From the NCBI GenBank assembly GCA_023101885.1, contig JALPQD010000246.1, positions 1,302,001 through 1,366,000 of the forward strand: a stretch of 64,000 bases of DNA, given 5' to 3'. The notes beneath the pieces were generated by a model. The model did no database searches. It saw only the letters and a program-made list of their open reading frames with translations, and was not told the origin of the DNA. Made by a program: the position numbers and the translations under genes. Shown here one piece after another: positions 46,201 through 58,105 of this stretch. Position 1 is the first letter of the stretch; each line of letters begins with the position of its first letter. The stretch comes from Typhlomys cinereus (Eukaryota; Chordata; Mammalia; Rodentia; Platacanthomyidae).

Positions 46201-46484
46201 AAGAAAAGCATACACACCTTATTTCTGGCTATAGAGAAGATTTATTTCAGCTAATCAGAATTGCTAAATCCTAAGACATGATCTTTACTAAATGAACTTC
46301 GTGCTCTTTTTCACGCAAGAAGTGATCGTTTTTCTATGGCAGGAAACAGTGAATTGCAATTCACTTGGCTTAAGCCATTTTGTGATTGTTTCTCATTTTT
46401 GTGACAAAATATCTTGAGGCAGAAAGATTTCACTCTGAATTGTTAGGGTGGCATGATGGAAAGAGCATGGGTCAGACAAGCCCT

Positions 46485-46785
46485 GGACGTGGTGGTTCAG
46501 AAGAAAAGAGAAGGCTCAGGAGTTGGTTCAGAGCATAAAAGTGTTTGCTGTGCAAGTCTGAGGACCAGATTTAGATGCTCAGAACCCACATGCAAGCTGT
46601 ATACAGTAGCACTAGCATCTGGAATCTCTTGCAATCACAACGGGAGGCAGGGGTAGAGACACAAGAATTTCCTGAACTCAAGTGTCAGCTAGCGTAGGAT
46701 CCACAAAGATGGAGAAGCTGCCTCTCAAGGCAGGGTGAGCATGTAAGGACTCACAGCAGAAGTATCTCTTTGCTCTCTGTGCTTT
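46485..46785 (+). repeat. Old tRNA-derived SINE, sense
   Basis: AAGGCTCAGGAGTTGGTTCAG with AAAAGTGTTTGCTGTGCAAG and GAGGACCAGATTTAGATGC follow the order of the tRNA-like head. The body has AACCCACATGCAAGCTG and GGAGGCAGGGGTAGAGAC. The start may include the end of a B1 (CCTGGACGTGGTGGTTCAG). It leads directly into the CA-rich tract. Confidence 0.5.
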
Positions 46786-47388
46786 GTGCACACACACAGA
46801 CATCCACACACACGTATACACACATATACACACGGACATACACACACTCACATACACAGACATATACACATACACAGACATACACACACATACATACACA
46901 CATATATAAACACATATAGACATACACAGACATACACACACAAACACACACATATACATACACATATACATACACAAACACACACAGACATATACACAGA
47001 CACAGACACACAGACATAAACTCATACGCAGATATACACACAAAGATACAAACAGACAGACACACACACACAGACACATACACTCACACACATACACACA
47101 TACATAAACACACACAGACATATATACAGAGACACACACACACAAAGACATAAACAGACATATACATACAGACAGACACACATAAACACACACAGACATC
47201 ACACAGACACACACACACATACACACACAAACACAGACATATACACACATTCACATACACAGAGACACACACACAGACACACACACACATACGCATTCAC
47301 ACACGCATCCATAAGCACACATAGATACACACATACACACACACACATACACCTGAATACACACATGCATTCATATACACATAAAATA
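46786..47388. repeat. Long imperfect (CA)n/(CATA)n tract, about 600 bp
   Basis: Plus strand is almost entirely CA, CATA, CAGACA and CATACA units. On the minus strand, open frames of up to 190 codons (46678-47250) encode only Cys, Val, Tyr, Met and Ser repeats and are artefacts. It probably grew from the CA-rich tail of the SINE just upstream. Confidence 0.95.
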
Positions 47389-47405
47389 AATACATGAATA
47401 ATTTT

Positions 47406-47673
47406 TATTTTGCTAGTTTTACAGTCACAAACATAGTTGTCTCTCACCCCTCCCCTCCCTTTCTTACCTGCCCCTCCCATCATTAATCCCTCCCATTCCC
47501 TCCCACCTTCTGGCTGACTGCTTCTGTGGACCCCAGGATTATCCCTTTGGATTATCTGCTGTAGCGGGGGCTCAGGTCTCTGTGGCAGATTAAGTGGCCC
47601 TTCTTAGGGTAGGCTCACTGATAAGGACACAGCCCTTCACCTGTCTGGACCTAGCCCCTAAGATTACCGTTGC
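47406..47673 (-). mobile_element. L1 3' end, 268 bp, antisense, with target-site duplication
   Basis: On plus: T-rich tail complement, GCTAGTTTTACAGTCAC, then C/T-rich complement of the G-rich 3'UTR, then GGTCTCTGTGGCAG. Flanked by the perfect 17-bp repeat AATACATGAATAATTTT at 47389-47405 and 47674-47690. The left copy forms the edge of the CA-rich tract, so the insertion is next to or within the pre-existing tract boundary. Confidence 0.8.
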
Positions 47674-47690
47674 AATACATGAATAATTTT

Positions 47691-48745
47691 GAAGTAGAAG
47701 AAAGAAGATGGTCTGTTTCCATGCATTTCCTATAACTTACACATTCCTGCTTCTTTGAGATTCTAAGGAGTTAGTAGTATCTTTGGCTCTCTACCATAGA
47801 ATCACACATCTCCCTCTTTCAGGCTGCTTACATGGATCTTGAGCCCCCTCAGGCTTTCCTTTAAAATCTGGGCGGGAGCTTCTGTGACCATTTTTGCAAG
47901 GCTACAAGACCAATATCATTCGAATGATGCCAAGGCCTCCCATGGGCTTGACTAGTAGCCAGGCCCTTGGGCTAGGGTTCACAGACTGTCTCACAGTTCC
48001 GACATGAACTGAGCAGGGAGAAAGTCTTCCAGAGACCGGCACAGGAAGAACACCCTGCAGCTCTCTTCTCAGAACAAAGCCTCTCAAAGGCGTTTGCTCC
48101 TTCACACCTCGGGCTGTGTTCGATATGCCAGATAAATTATTGACATGCTCCATAGGCACCTTTCCCATTTTCCCAGTATAATGCATCAGCCTCCTTTTAA
48201 CCATTTGACCATATCTCCTGACCATATCTCCAACCTATTTTTCTATTTCCCTAAATGTGCATTTTTTTCAAAATTTTGTATTGCTGTTTCTTCTACACCC
48301 CACTTCTCACTATAGATGGTATTAATATCAATAATAACATCTAGGCAGCATCCTGGATTCTGGGATTCCTTCAAGTTCCCTGTGTAATCTTAACAGTGCT
48401 GTTAACTTTTACATTCAGTTTCATGTAGTGTGTTCAGCAAGAAAGTAGTATTGATATAGTCTTTGCCAGAAGATAACATGTCTGGCCCTAAACTAATTCC
48501 TGACACATTGCTTAAGTCCCGCCCCCCAACCATGTGACCTCAGTCTTCATAAACCATGTCCTTTGCCACCATTGCGATTTTCCAACAGAAAGCCCATTCC
48601 ATCCTACTTACAGCATTCTGAAAAAATTCAATAACTTTTCCCAAATGTTTCCAGATTTCATCCCCAGTTCACTTCCCGTGGTTATTAAAATTAAGTTCAT
48701 GTTTGGTCAAAGAAACCGCCTCATTTCTCAGTGCCACTTTTCCCT
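47691..48745. other. Moderately GC-rich segment, unresolved
   Basis: The part 47820-48240 is richer in G and C than its flanks and has a 107-codon minus frame (47902-48225). I do not recognise the product; it lacks a signal peptide or membrane segment. An old LTR or internal retroviral remnant is possible. No splice or promoter signals that I would defend. Confidence 0.35.
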
Positions 48746-49150
48746 AATTAGCTGTCAATATTGGTGCAACAAAATTTCAGTAAATCAAATTCAAGGACAA
48801 AGTACTTATTTGGGCTCTCGGGTTTAGAGGTTTCAGGGAATGCTGGAGCACAGTACCTCCCATCACAGGTTCCAGGACCCAGAGAGAGACTGCCAGTGTC
48901 AAGGCCCTCCTCTTCCTCACCCCCATATTCCATCTGGGCTCTCAGTCTGTTGGATGATGCACACAAACACACATGTGAATGCACATATGTATTTTCCCAA
49001 TCTTTTAGCTGCTTCTCAGTCCAAAACATCATGCATCAAGTTGAACAGTAATGCATTTGCAATCAAACAACAGCTTTTTCATATTCAAAAAAAATTTTTT
49101 TTTATTCCAGGACTGGAACACATTGGTTCAAGTGTGCAGTGAGGCATGGA
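48746..49150. other. Segment with overlapping open frames on both strands, unresolved
   Basis: Frames of 94 (minus), 96 and 100 codons (plus) overlap within 400 bp. At most one could be real and none shows a domain. A diverged interspersed repeat is the likelier explanation. Confidence 0.35.
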
Positions 49151-49955
49151 ACATAAACCTGGAAATTTGTATAAACATTTGAAATTGAGTTGTTAGATTT
49201 TTAAGCCCTCAGAAAATAAAGCTGAAAAGGCTTATACCTACCAGTCTTGGCTAGGTGATTATCATTTCCTGGATGTTGTTTCAAGTTGCCATGAAACATC
49301 ATGTGTCTTTTAACATCATGTGCTCTAGACGACCGTCATTTACTACAATGTCTCACTAGTGTTGCTATTGATGCAAATTCATGGTTAGTATGACTTCTTG
49401 TACACATATGATAGAATGATTAGCATTTTTGTCAGGGGTGGTAATATCTTCACAAAAGAGAAGTGGAACATAGTAGATTTCCTTTTACATAATTGTAGTT
49501 ATTTTGAGTCTCAGTCCAGTTACGTACTTTTACTTTCCATGGGGTTTCACCACTCTATTGGGCTTTAGTACTTTGAAGAGACAGAGACAAGCACAAATGT
49601 GTATTATAAGCCCTCCTCTCATCACTCCATGGAACAATGCATATCTAGGATTCTCGCAGTTTTTTTTAATCCCCACTTTGAAAGAATAACTCCCTGTCAA
49701 TGAAAATTCCTAAATCAATTTAGTTTGCAAGTAATTTCTTCCTGTTGGGGAAAGGGAAAATGGTATATTCTGTATTAAATAATAGTCTCTATCTTCTGAG
49801 AATATTCACAGAATATTACATTTCACAGTATACCTGGATGCAAGAGAGTTTCTTTTAACTAGGGGTAGCTGCTGACTTCCCATGATCAACAGATTTCACA
49901 GGCAGTTGGTCCTGCCTTTCTGTGCAATGCAGCTTCACATTCCTTTGAATAAAGA
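49151..49955. other. Unique AT-rich DNA, no gene recognised
   Basis: No supported gene or repeat. Confidence 0.5.
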
Positions 49956-49965
49956 TGTCAGTCCT

Positions 49966-50117
49966 AGGACCTGGAAGATAGTTCAGTGGTTAGGTATCTA
50001 CTGACTTCTTAAAGTTTTCTTCTGAATTCTACCTGTGCATCATGGCATATATGCATACTCTCTCTCTTTCTCTCTCTCTCATAAATAAACCTACTAATAT
50101 TAATAAAGAAAAAAACT
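49966..50117 (+). repeat. Short tRNA-derived SINE, sense
   Basis: ACCTGGAAGATAGTTCAGTGG head, GTTTTCTTCTGAATTCTACC as the box B region, then CTCTCTCTTTCTCTCTCTC and AATAAAC. This is the pyrimidine-block type also seen antisense at 1028-1202. Possible 8-bp target-site duplication TCAGTCCT at 49958-49965 and 50118-50125. Confidence 0.6.
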
Positions 50118-50125
50118 TCAGTCCT

Positions 50126-51470
50126 GTCAAGTTAAGCTATGACAAATCCTGAGCTACCATATAAATGTCTACTTTAGATACCTGTGGAAACATGAAAGGT
50201 GAGTTATGCAGGGGAGACCAGGAAATCTTTAATTTGAGCCAACTGTGAAGCTCCCAGAGCATCTCTCTGCAGCCAGTCCTGGGCTAAGATTAAACCAGGC
50301 AAAATGCCTGAAGAGATGCTGAATAGGTTTGATACAAATTACATTGTCCTGCTGGTTAGAAAGTGCACATTACTGGAGTCATTAACCATAATCAGCTTCA
50401 ATCACATGCCCTGGAAACAACCAAAAGACAGCCCAGGAAAGGCAGCCACAGTCTGTAAAGATATCTCCTCCTCTTGCAGGATGAAGGGGACCCGCCTCTC
50501 CTCTGCCCCTCTCTTCTCACCTGACCCTCATGTCTGAGGCTTCATCTGTCGGTGAAAGCATTTCAGCTTCTCTGAGAATTCAGTGTTGTTTAAGAACTCC
50601 CTTCCCTGTTTCCAGGCAATATAGAGTGCACATGATTAGAGCAGATTTCAGATTAGCTCGTGTGTCCTGTCCTAGTATTGGGGCTAGTTTGGAACAAAAA
50701 AGGAAAGAGAATTTACAGTTGAAGATCTGAAAAGAATAATTATTTTTTGATCCATGGTAGCAGCAATAAAGCAGGGAACTCTGGAGCTCTGGATTGCAAG
50801 TACCCGACTCTACGCTTTTCATTATTACAATTTACCTGCTTCTTCATAAGTTTAAATGGACCAAGAGTTTGGGGATACATAATATTTCCTGCTAAAATAT
50901 TCACATTTTCACATATGTGAGCAATTTAGTGTTTCCTAATACACCACTTCTGTGTTCAAGACCTTGTAGATTCTCTGATCTGGACCAATTGCAATATCAT
51001 GATTCTAGAGAGAGATGGAATGTCACAGATCAAGAAAGCAAACAAAGTTATATTGAGTCATCCTGATTCTCTTTCAGCAGTGATTTGCTGTCCATCTCAT
51101 TACCTTATCTAGCTAGCATCTCTTATATGCAGTGACTGCCTACAATTCTTGCCTTCTGACCTCTACAATCCCCAAAACTTAGGAGACCATAGTTTGAGTT
51201 CTGTAAAAACATCTGCCCCTGTTTAAGATAGTATAGGGATCCTATGGAAGAAGTGGCCTTGCCTACTTTTAATGTACCATCTAATGATCATTTGAACTTC
51301 CTATGATTATTACACTCAGTCTAAGAAGCATTCTTCTTTAAAGAACCATGTAGCCCTGGATAACTTGATTATGAACTTCCAGGTCATAATCAGCATAGTG
51401 CTTTCATGTTTTGGAGTTTTTATTCTATGTCAATAAATTCTTCATCATTCATGTTAGTGTATATCTATAT
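50126..51470. other. Unique DNA, no gene recognised
   Basis: Frames of 66-80 codons (plus 50304-50537, plus 50530-50730, minus 50580-50822) overlap one another and show nothing recognisable. Confidence 0.45.
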
Positions 51471-51548
51471 ATCTAACTGTCATCAATACATCATCTACCT
51501 ATCTATCACTGATCTGTCCTCTCTCTACCATATGTCTTTATCCATCTA

Positions 51549-51613
<65 letters not shown>

Positions 51614-51740
51614 ATCTACATATCCATGTCTATCTGTGTATCTATCATCTATGTATCTGTCTATGTATCTATGTATCTATGGGTCTATCTGTCTGTCTGT
51701 CTATCTATGTATCTATCTATCTATCTATCTATCTATCATC
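51471..51740. repeat. (TCTA)n tetranucleotide array
   Basis: A core of about 15 perfect ATCT units at about 51546-51612 is flanked by variant units (TGTA, CATC, GTCT). The 116-codon frame over it is a run of Ser-Ile-Tyr-Leu repeats, not a gene. Confidence 0.97.
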
Positions 51741-54190
51741 TTCCTGTTTTCTATGATTTGAATGTTTGTCCATTCCAAAATTCATGTTGAAATTTCATTG
51801 GCATTTTAACAGTATGAAGAAGTCAAAATAACTCATGATATTCCAGACTTGTTTGAAGGATTTTATAAAAATCCTTCAGGAATAATTCACTCACATGACT
51901 CTTCATATAGTTATATGTATTATTTTCTGTTGCTGACAGTGAAACATTAAAATTGAAGTGGTGGGAGGGGCTTCAAACTAGTTCTGTGTTCTTTTGATGT
52001 ATTCAAATCACTTTAGAATTTGTCTCTACACCATAGAATAATCTAAATGGATCCTGATGTTTCCATACTTTGGTCATGGGATGACATTTACACAAGAACT
52101 TCATGGACATTTTTAGTGAACAATGACACCATAAAAAAAGATTTTGAGTTTGAGATTTGACCGTTGCTCTCCAGAGCTTATAGAGACAGAACATGTATTT
52201 GTGCATATATGCACACTGCAGATTTTTCCAGGTATGCCTATTCTTATAAGAACCAAATGCTAACTCTGGTATTCTAATCCTAGTATTCATTCCCATGAAT
52301 GAATGCTTCCATTGTTTTCTCTAAAAGACAATGACACACTCTTCATCCACAAATTTTGAAATCTATATTCTGGCAGTTCCAAAACGAATCCCCACACCAC
52401 TGTAAAAGTACAACAGCCTCTATCTTATATATTTTTCTAAGTTCAGTGAGTGCTTTAAATAAAACAATGACTTAAAAGTCTATTTTTATGCATACTACTA
52501 AGGACTTTTTATTTTTGAGGTTTTCTATCACTATTTTCTTTTTATTTGCCTTGCATAGAGGAAATTTTCATCAGATGAGGTACTTTTTAATTCTATATTC
52601 TTGGTTAGTAACTTTATTCCCTTTCCTTTTATTCATTCTTCATGGTTCTATAGCATTTGTGATTCAAAGATTCCCTGTCTTGCTAATGGGAAACCAAAGG
52701 GATGTACCAGTATCCTCCAGGGCACCAAGGTTGCCTTACTTCCTATCTTTTCTCCATCACTCAGCTTCAGTGGGATGCTGATGTTTAACCTAAGGAGCTG
52801 CATCTTTGCAGTAGATCATCTTAAATTGTTTTCGTATTTTATTATTCCATGTCAATAAGTTTGAAGAAAAACTTGGAGAAGCCATTGCTAGACTTTTTCT
52901 ACTTAACACACTGGTGTTTGCTTTGGAATCTTGACAATAGTCTCACTGGATTTTCTCTCCTGTTTTAATTTTTCCAGAGGGTAAAATAGAAACTGCACAG
53001 GCAGCTACTTCAAGCTCAAGTGGACTCCATTGTGTAAGTACAGATCTTGACAACATTTCTTGCCAACTCTTACAGCGAAACAAGTCTAGCTCAACATTCT
53101 TTGAAACTGTCTGGGAACATTTCCAATAATTCTTTCCAGTCAATGGTAAGAATATTGATATCTATTTTGATGAAAGTCCTTAAGTATTTGAAAATATATT
53201 TTAATTCCTGTGAATATCCTTTTATATCTACAATTAAAATTATGCAGAGTTCAAAGACTACTTTGTCAAATAAGTAAGTGAAAAGTCCTTAATATGAATT
53301 TTATCTGGTATTTTCTGTTTCTTCTTTCACATTTTTGGTAATTTCTAATTGTCACATTTATTTCTTTCACATGATATAAATGTGAGCTAAAATACTCCGT
53401 TCAGAAATGAGACAAAGGATCTAATGTAGAGATATCACATTTTACTTATTTTTCAGTTAAAGTATTCAAGAAGAATAGAAATAAGTACTCATGTGGAAGT
53501 CAAAAATAATAGATATTGAAAAAAGCAAGAGTTTATTGGTACCAATAGTAAATGATTTATATATTTTTATTAGCCTTTATCATGTTCTTTACCTTTCTTT
53601 TACTTTCCACTTTTTAATGGTGCTAAGGATTGATCGGATATCCCAGAGAACTGTAAATAAGCACTCTGTCAACTAATATGCATCTTCAACCCCCAACTTG
53701 CTATTTAGAATAATTCTCCTAAGCTATTTATGAGGCAAGCAACTCCACATGATATACAAGAATGTTCTTCTATGAGCATATGAACATACATTCTATGAAA
53801 AGGGCAAATGTGAAAGCTTGAATGGATAACTCAATTGTTAAAACATATTATATAAACCAAAACATATATAAAAAGCCTGGTACTCCTGGGAGGTGTGGGA
53901 TTGAACAGGTGAAGTCTAGAAGAAGGTTGTAGGTTGATTAGGGGCATGCTTTCAAAGAGGATTTCTTTTTGCATCCTGGCCACCACAAGGTCAGCAATCA
54001 ATTGTGCCACGTCTATGCCATGATATTCTTTCAGTTATGGCTCAAGAGCATTAAAGCAAGCTAAAAACTTCAAAAATGAGGGTCAAATGCACTTCTCTTT
54101 GAACATAATTATCTCGGTAGTTTTGTACATTAAGAAAACACTGACTAACATGCTAGTGATATTTATTACTTTCTGATATAGAACAGCACA
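51741..54190. other. Unique AT-rich DNA, mostly unrecognised
   Basis: At about 51750-51830 the words TGATTTGAATGTTTGTCC and AATTCATGTTGAAATTTCATT resemble the start of an old LTR-type mammalian repeat. The rest shows no gene or repeat that I can support; frames of up to 97 codons are without features. Confidence 0.4.
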
Positions 54191-54206
54191 TTACTTACAC
54201 TTTCTT

Positions 54207-54488
54207 TTTTTAAATAATTTTTTATTATTTATTCAATTGTGCACGTGTATGTGTGTGTGTGCATATGTGTGTATGTGTGTGTAGAACCACGGACGAATTC
54301 GGGAACCACCATGGACCGCCTCCTCCTTGTTTACTCTGCTCCGGGATTCACAGGCTCTGCCCTACCTGGACCGGAAATGCAGGCTGCCCCGCTCCCGCCT
54401 GGGGTCTATACGTGGGGTCTAGGATCCGAACTCAGGACCTTCCGTCTGCAAGGCAGAGGCTTAATCCCTGAGCCACCTCTCCAGCCCC
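54207..54488 (-). repeat. Young B2-superfamily SINE copy 7, antisense
   Basis: Full antisense copy with the 15-bp perfect target-site duplication TACTTACACTTTCTT at 54192-54206 and 54489-54503. Several CpGs remain in body and head (CCACGGACGAATTCGGG, CGTGGGG, GATCCGAAC), a sign of recent insertion. Confidence 0.95.
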
Positions 54489-54503
54489 TACTTACACTTT
54501 CTT

Positions 54504-54990
54504 AACTATCAACAACTTGGAAATCCACTGGTTGAGCAATCCAATTACAATTGCTACTGCTATGTATTGCTTGTGAAAGTATGATTTTCACCATAATACT
54601 TCAAATTAAATCATTATGCTTACAACCCTGTAGCAGTTATGTTTTGATACAGGTCTAATTTAAATATAAGGAAAGCAAGTAATGAAATGTTATGTTACTG
54701 TGAGCTCACTTAGTGAATCCACATCACCAAAAAATAAGCATTCCATCAGATTGGAGCATGATGGCGATTTCAGAGAGACAATGGATTTTAGCTCCTGAGA
54801 TTTAGCTATTCTATTAACAATAAAAGAAAATTTTACAAATAATGTAAAGAATTTTGTGTTTCTTAACCTTGTATATTCAAAGAATATTATTCTTTTAATA
54901 CTTATTAATAACAACAATAAAATCAATATTTAAAACACATTGATATATATATAGCTACTGTATTGTTTACCTCCTTCAAATGTTTTGTTT
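54504..54990. other. Unique AT-rich DNA, nothing recognised
   Basis: No gene or repeat recognised. Confidence 0.5.
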
Positions 54991-55007
54991 TGCATTCATT
55001 TTTTTAA

Positions 55008-55270
55008 ATTTATTCAATTGTGCGTATGCATGTGTATGTGTGTGTGTGTGTGTGTGTAGAGCCACGGGTGAATTCGGGAACCACCATGGACACCTCCACC
55101 TCCTCCTTGTTTACTTTGCCCCGGGATTCACAGGCTCTACCCTACCAGGACCAGAAACGCAGGCTGCCCCCATTTTTGCCCAGTGTCTATACGTGGGGTC
55201 TAGGATCCAAACTCAGGACCTTCTGCCTGCAAGGCAGAGGCTTAACCCCTGAGCCACCTCTCGAGGCCCT
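55008..55270 (-). repeat. Young B2-superfamily SINE copy 8, antisense
   Basis: Antisense copy ending CACCTCTCGAGGCCCT (complement of the head start, with CTCCAGCCCC changed to CTCGAGGCCC). Imperfect flanking repeat CATTCATTTTTTTAA at 54993 and CATTGATTATTTTTAA at 55271. TG segment of about 10 units. Confidence 0.88.
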
Positions 55271-55587
55271 CATTGATTATTTTTAACTCATCGTGTGTGC
55301 GTGCGTACGTTTGAGGGATAATGTTGTCTACCTCAGGCCATTGGTTTCTTTTTATAAATTCATTTAAAATCACTCCTTTGATTTCTGAAGGTTTAGTCAG
55401 GACATTCTTTCTGAAAGTAGGTTTACTGTTGAACAGGTCACTTCTTGCCTGAAAAACTAAGGAAACTCACTAAAGATCCAAGTCCTTTCCAAACATTTGA
55501 ACTTAACAAATCTTGATATTTTAAAAGTGCATGTTGCCCTAAAGTCATAGCCTACTATCACAAGCAGAATTTTGACAGCAAGAGAAG

Positions 55588-55770
55588 ATGTTGTACTCTA
55601 GGTATTAAAAAACACTCATAAATCATGGAGTGATTCTGTACTAAGTTAGTCCACAAAATCTAGTCCTCTGAAGGTTCTTTACTCTCCTCCTGAGTGTGGC
55701 CAGTAGACTCTCAGGCCATCAGGATTTCATCTCTGTCAATTTTATTCACCTTCCTGGAGTCTCATTTCTC
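55588..55770 (+). repeat. Local duplication unit A (also found at 55776, 57298 and 58848)
   Basis: Two parts. TTGTACTCTAGGTATTAAAAAAC...GGAGTGATTCTGTAC at 55588-55640 recurs at 55776-55809 and, across the inserted L1, at 57298-57318. AGTCCACAAAATCTAGTCC through TTCCTGGAGTCTCATT at 55647-55768 recurs, diverged, at 58848-58955. I recognise no known repeat family in it. Confidence 0.7.
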
Positions 55771-55809
55771 AAGATGTTGTACTCTATGTATTAAAAAATA
55801 CTCAAATAT

Positions 55810-57279
55810 TGTTTGTATTGTGGATTTTTGCAATCCTGACCGGGGTGAGATGATATCTCAGATAAGTTTTGATTTGCATTTCCCTGATGGCTAAGGAAGT
55901 GAAGCTCTCTTGAGATATTAGTTAGACATTTTAATTTCATCCCTGGTAAAGTTTCTTTTACGTTCCAGGGCCCATTTTTTAATTGGGCAATTAGTTTCCT
56001 TGGAGTTTAGTTTTCTAAGTTCTTTGTGCACTCTGGATAATAGAGCTCTATCAGATATGTGGTTAGTGAAGATTTTCTCCCATTTTGTGGGTTGCCTTTG
56101 AGCTCGTGTTACAATCTCTTTATCTGAACAGAAGCTCTTTAATTTCACAAGATCCCAACTGTTGAGAGTTGGTACCAGTGACTGTGCCATTGGATGTCTG
56201 TTTAGGAACTGTTGGCCTAGCCTAATCATATCGAGGGAGTTCCCTACCCTTTCAGCTATGATTTTTATAGTCTCTGGTCTGATATCAAGGTCCTTGATCC
56301 ATTTGGAATTGAGTCTTGTACATGGATAAGGAAAATGTGGTACATCTATACAATGGAGTACTACTCTTGCCGGGAAATGGATGTTATTAGAAACAATTAT
56401 ATTAAGTGAAGTATCCCAGACCCAAAAAATTAAGTGCCATATGTACTCCCTAATAGGTGCCTCCTAGTACCAAACCCACCCAGCCCACCTAGAGACACTC
56501 AAGGATAAATCTCTGTAACTCCTACAGTAATTTCAAGGATTATGAACAGGAGGGATGGGGTTGGAGGGCCACACCAGAAACAAGGAGATAGGGGACCATG
56601 TTACAGCAGAGAAAATAGGCCTCCATCAAGGACTGCAAGTAAGTAATGAGACATCTGGTTAAGTTCAGAGACTTTCGTTCCTGATCATTTACAATTGAGG
56701 GGGTATGATCTCACCAGAAGGGGAGGGCATATAGTCTGGCAGATAAAAAGTAACCATTTTGCAAATAGGTGATTAAACCCCTCCCTCACTGTGGTTTCCT
56801 ACTTTTATTACAACTACCTTTGAATATACTCTTATAACAAGACTCTAGTTTAACAGCTTTTTATCTCTGGCCAGGGGGTGACATCCAATACCCATCAGGA
56901 TGGAGTGAAGGGCATTGCAGGAGCAGCAAAACTGCAAAAGAAAATCAACAAACCATAATCAAGAACTTCAGAGACTCTATATCAACCACCTAGAACTAGG
57001 CCAGCCTAATCTCTCCCCATCCTGAAGCTCAGGGAAATTTGTGGAAGAGGGGGCGGTAAGAGTGTAAGAGCACAAGGATGGGAGGAGCAATGATATGCAA
57101 GATACTCCACACAAGTTAGGGCAGAAGCAATCATAATTGGACTTTGCATGACCTGCGCAATGTCCAACACACTATTGACCCCACAAAGTCTAGCATTTGC
57201 TAAAGGCACCAAGATCCTTGGAGGCAAGGGATTGACTGAACCGGTGTACCTATTAAGTTTATACGAGTGGAAATAATAA
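55810..57279 (+). mobile_element. LINE-1 with 5' inversion (twin priming), 1.47 kb
   Basis: 55810 to about 56322 is L1 ORF2 in antisense orientation (complement of the C-terminal region, with the GAATTGAGTCTTGTACATG end). From about 56323 the sequence switches to sense, GGATAAGGAAAATGTGGTACAT, and runs through the ORF2 stop (56465-56467) and 3'UTR to AATAATAATAAA. A perfect 18-bp target-site duplication TAAAAAATACTCAAATAT (55792-55809, 57280-57297) encloses both parts, proving one insertion. The junction shares TGG/GG between the two arms. The 3'UTR lacks about 221 bp of the G-rich tract relative to the nested copy. Confidence 0.95.
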
Positions 57280-57297
57280 TAAAAAATACTCAAATAT

Positions 57298-58086
57298 GGA
57301 GTGATTCTGTACCAAGTTGGATTCTTGGGAGTTTGAACTAGGGAGTGTCAAATAAAAAATTAAATGCATACAATGTAAATATATTTATATATTATATAGT
57401 GCTACATAAAATTATATTTGCATATGTATAAAGTTGAAAAAATAAAGAAATCTAGTTTAAGTTCTATTAAGAACGCTCTCTTAGCCATGGCAGATACATC
57501 AGGCTTGTCAAGCAGAGGGAAAATGTAAATAAACCTTACCACCTTAGGTCTCAGATCAAGGAAAACTGAAGAGAATGTACAACTAATTCATCAAAGAACG
57601 CACATAATTAGGAGGAGTGATAAGTTTGAAGTGGCCTTGTAGAACTGCTTTCCTTATTTTCCACACTGGTTTTTATTGCGTGCATTGAAAAATGAAAGTT
57701 TATTGGATCTTGGAATGTTTACAAAAATGTAGCCAACAAGTGTGGTACGAAATTGCTTAGGGGCACTTATTAGAAATCCAGCTTTGGAGGTCAGCAGGCT
57801 CCATTCCTACCTGAATATGAAGCTCAAGTGTGCTTGTCTAAGAAGCTGCCAGCACAGACTAGTGCTGTGCACATGAAAATTAGAAACAAATGTAACAGAA
57901 AACATGCATTGCCTAGGGAGAAATGAAACCTGCATTGTTCTTATTATTGGTGGATTTTCAGAAGTTTGCACAAAATCTAATGGCTGTAAAAGTATAATTT
58001 AAAAAAGGCAAATACAGTAAACAGTATAGACACCTTCTTTAATATTACATGTTAGGAAATGCATTGTCTTGAGAGCATGCCTTTGC
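57298..58086. other. Unique AT-rich DNA, no gene recognised
   Basis: The first 20 bp or so belong to the local duplication described at 55588. The rest is unrecognised. Confidence 0.5.
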
Positions 58087-58105
58087 CCAAGACATATTAT
58101 TCTTT

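Noticed and set aside
46678..47483. Cys/Val-rich and His/Thr-rich frames of up to 190 codons
   Set aside because: Translations of the CA/CATA simple repeat.
51546..51740. Regular short repeats that could suggest a CRISPR array
   Set aside because: Tetranucleotide TCTA microsatellite with no spacers; the genome is eukaryotic.
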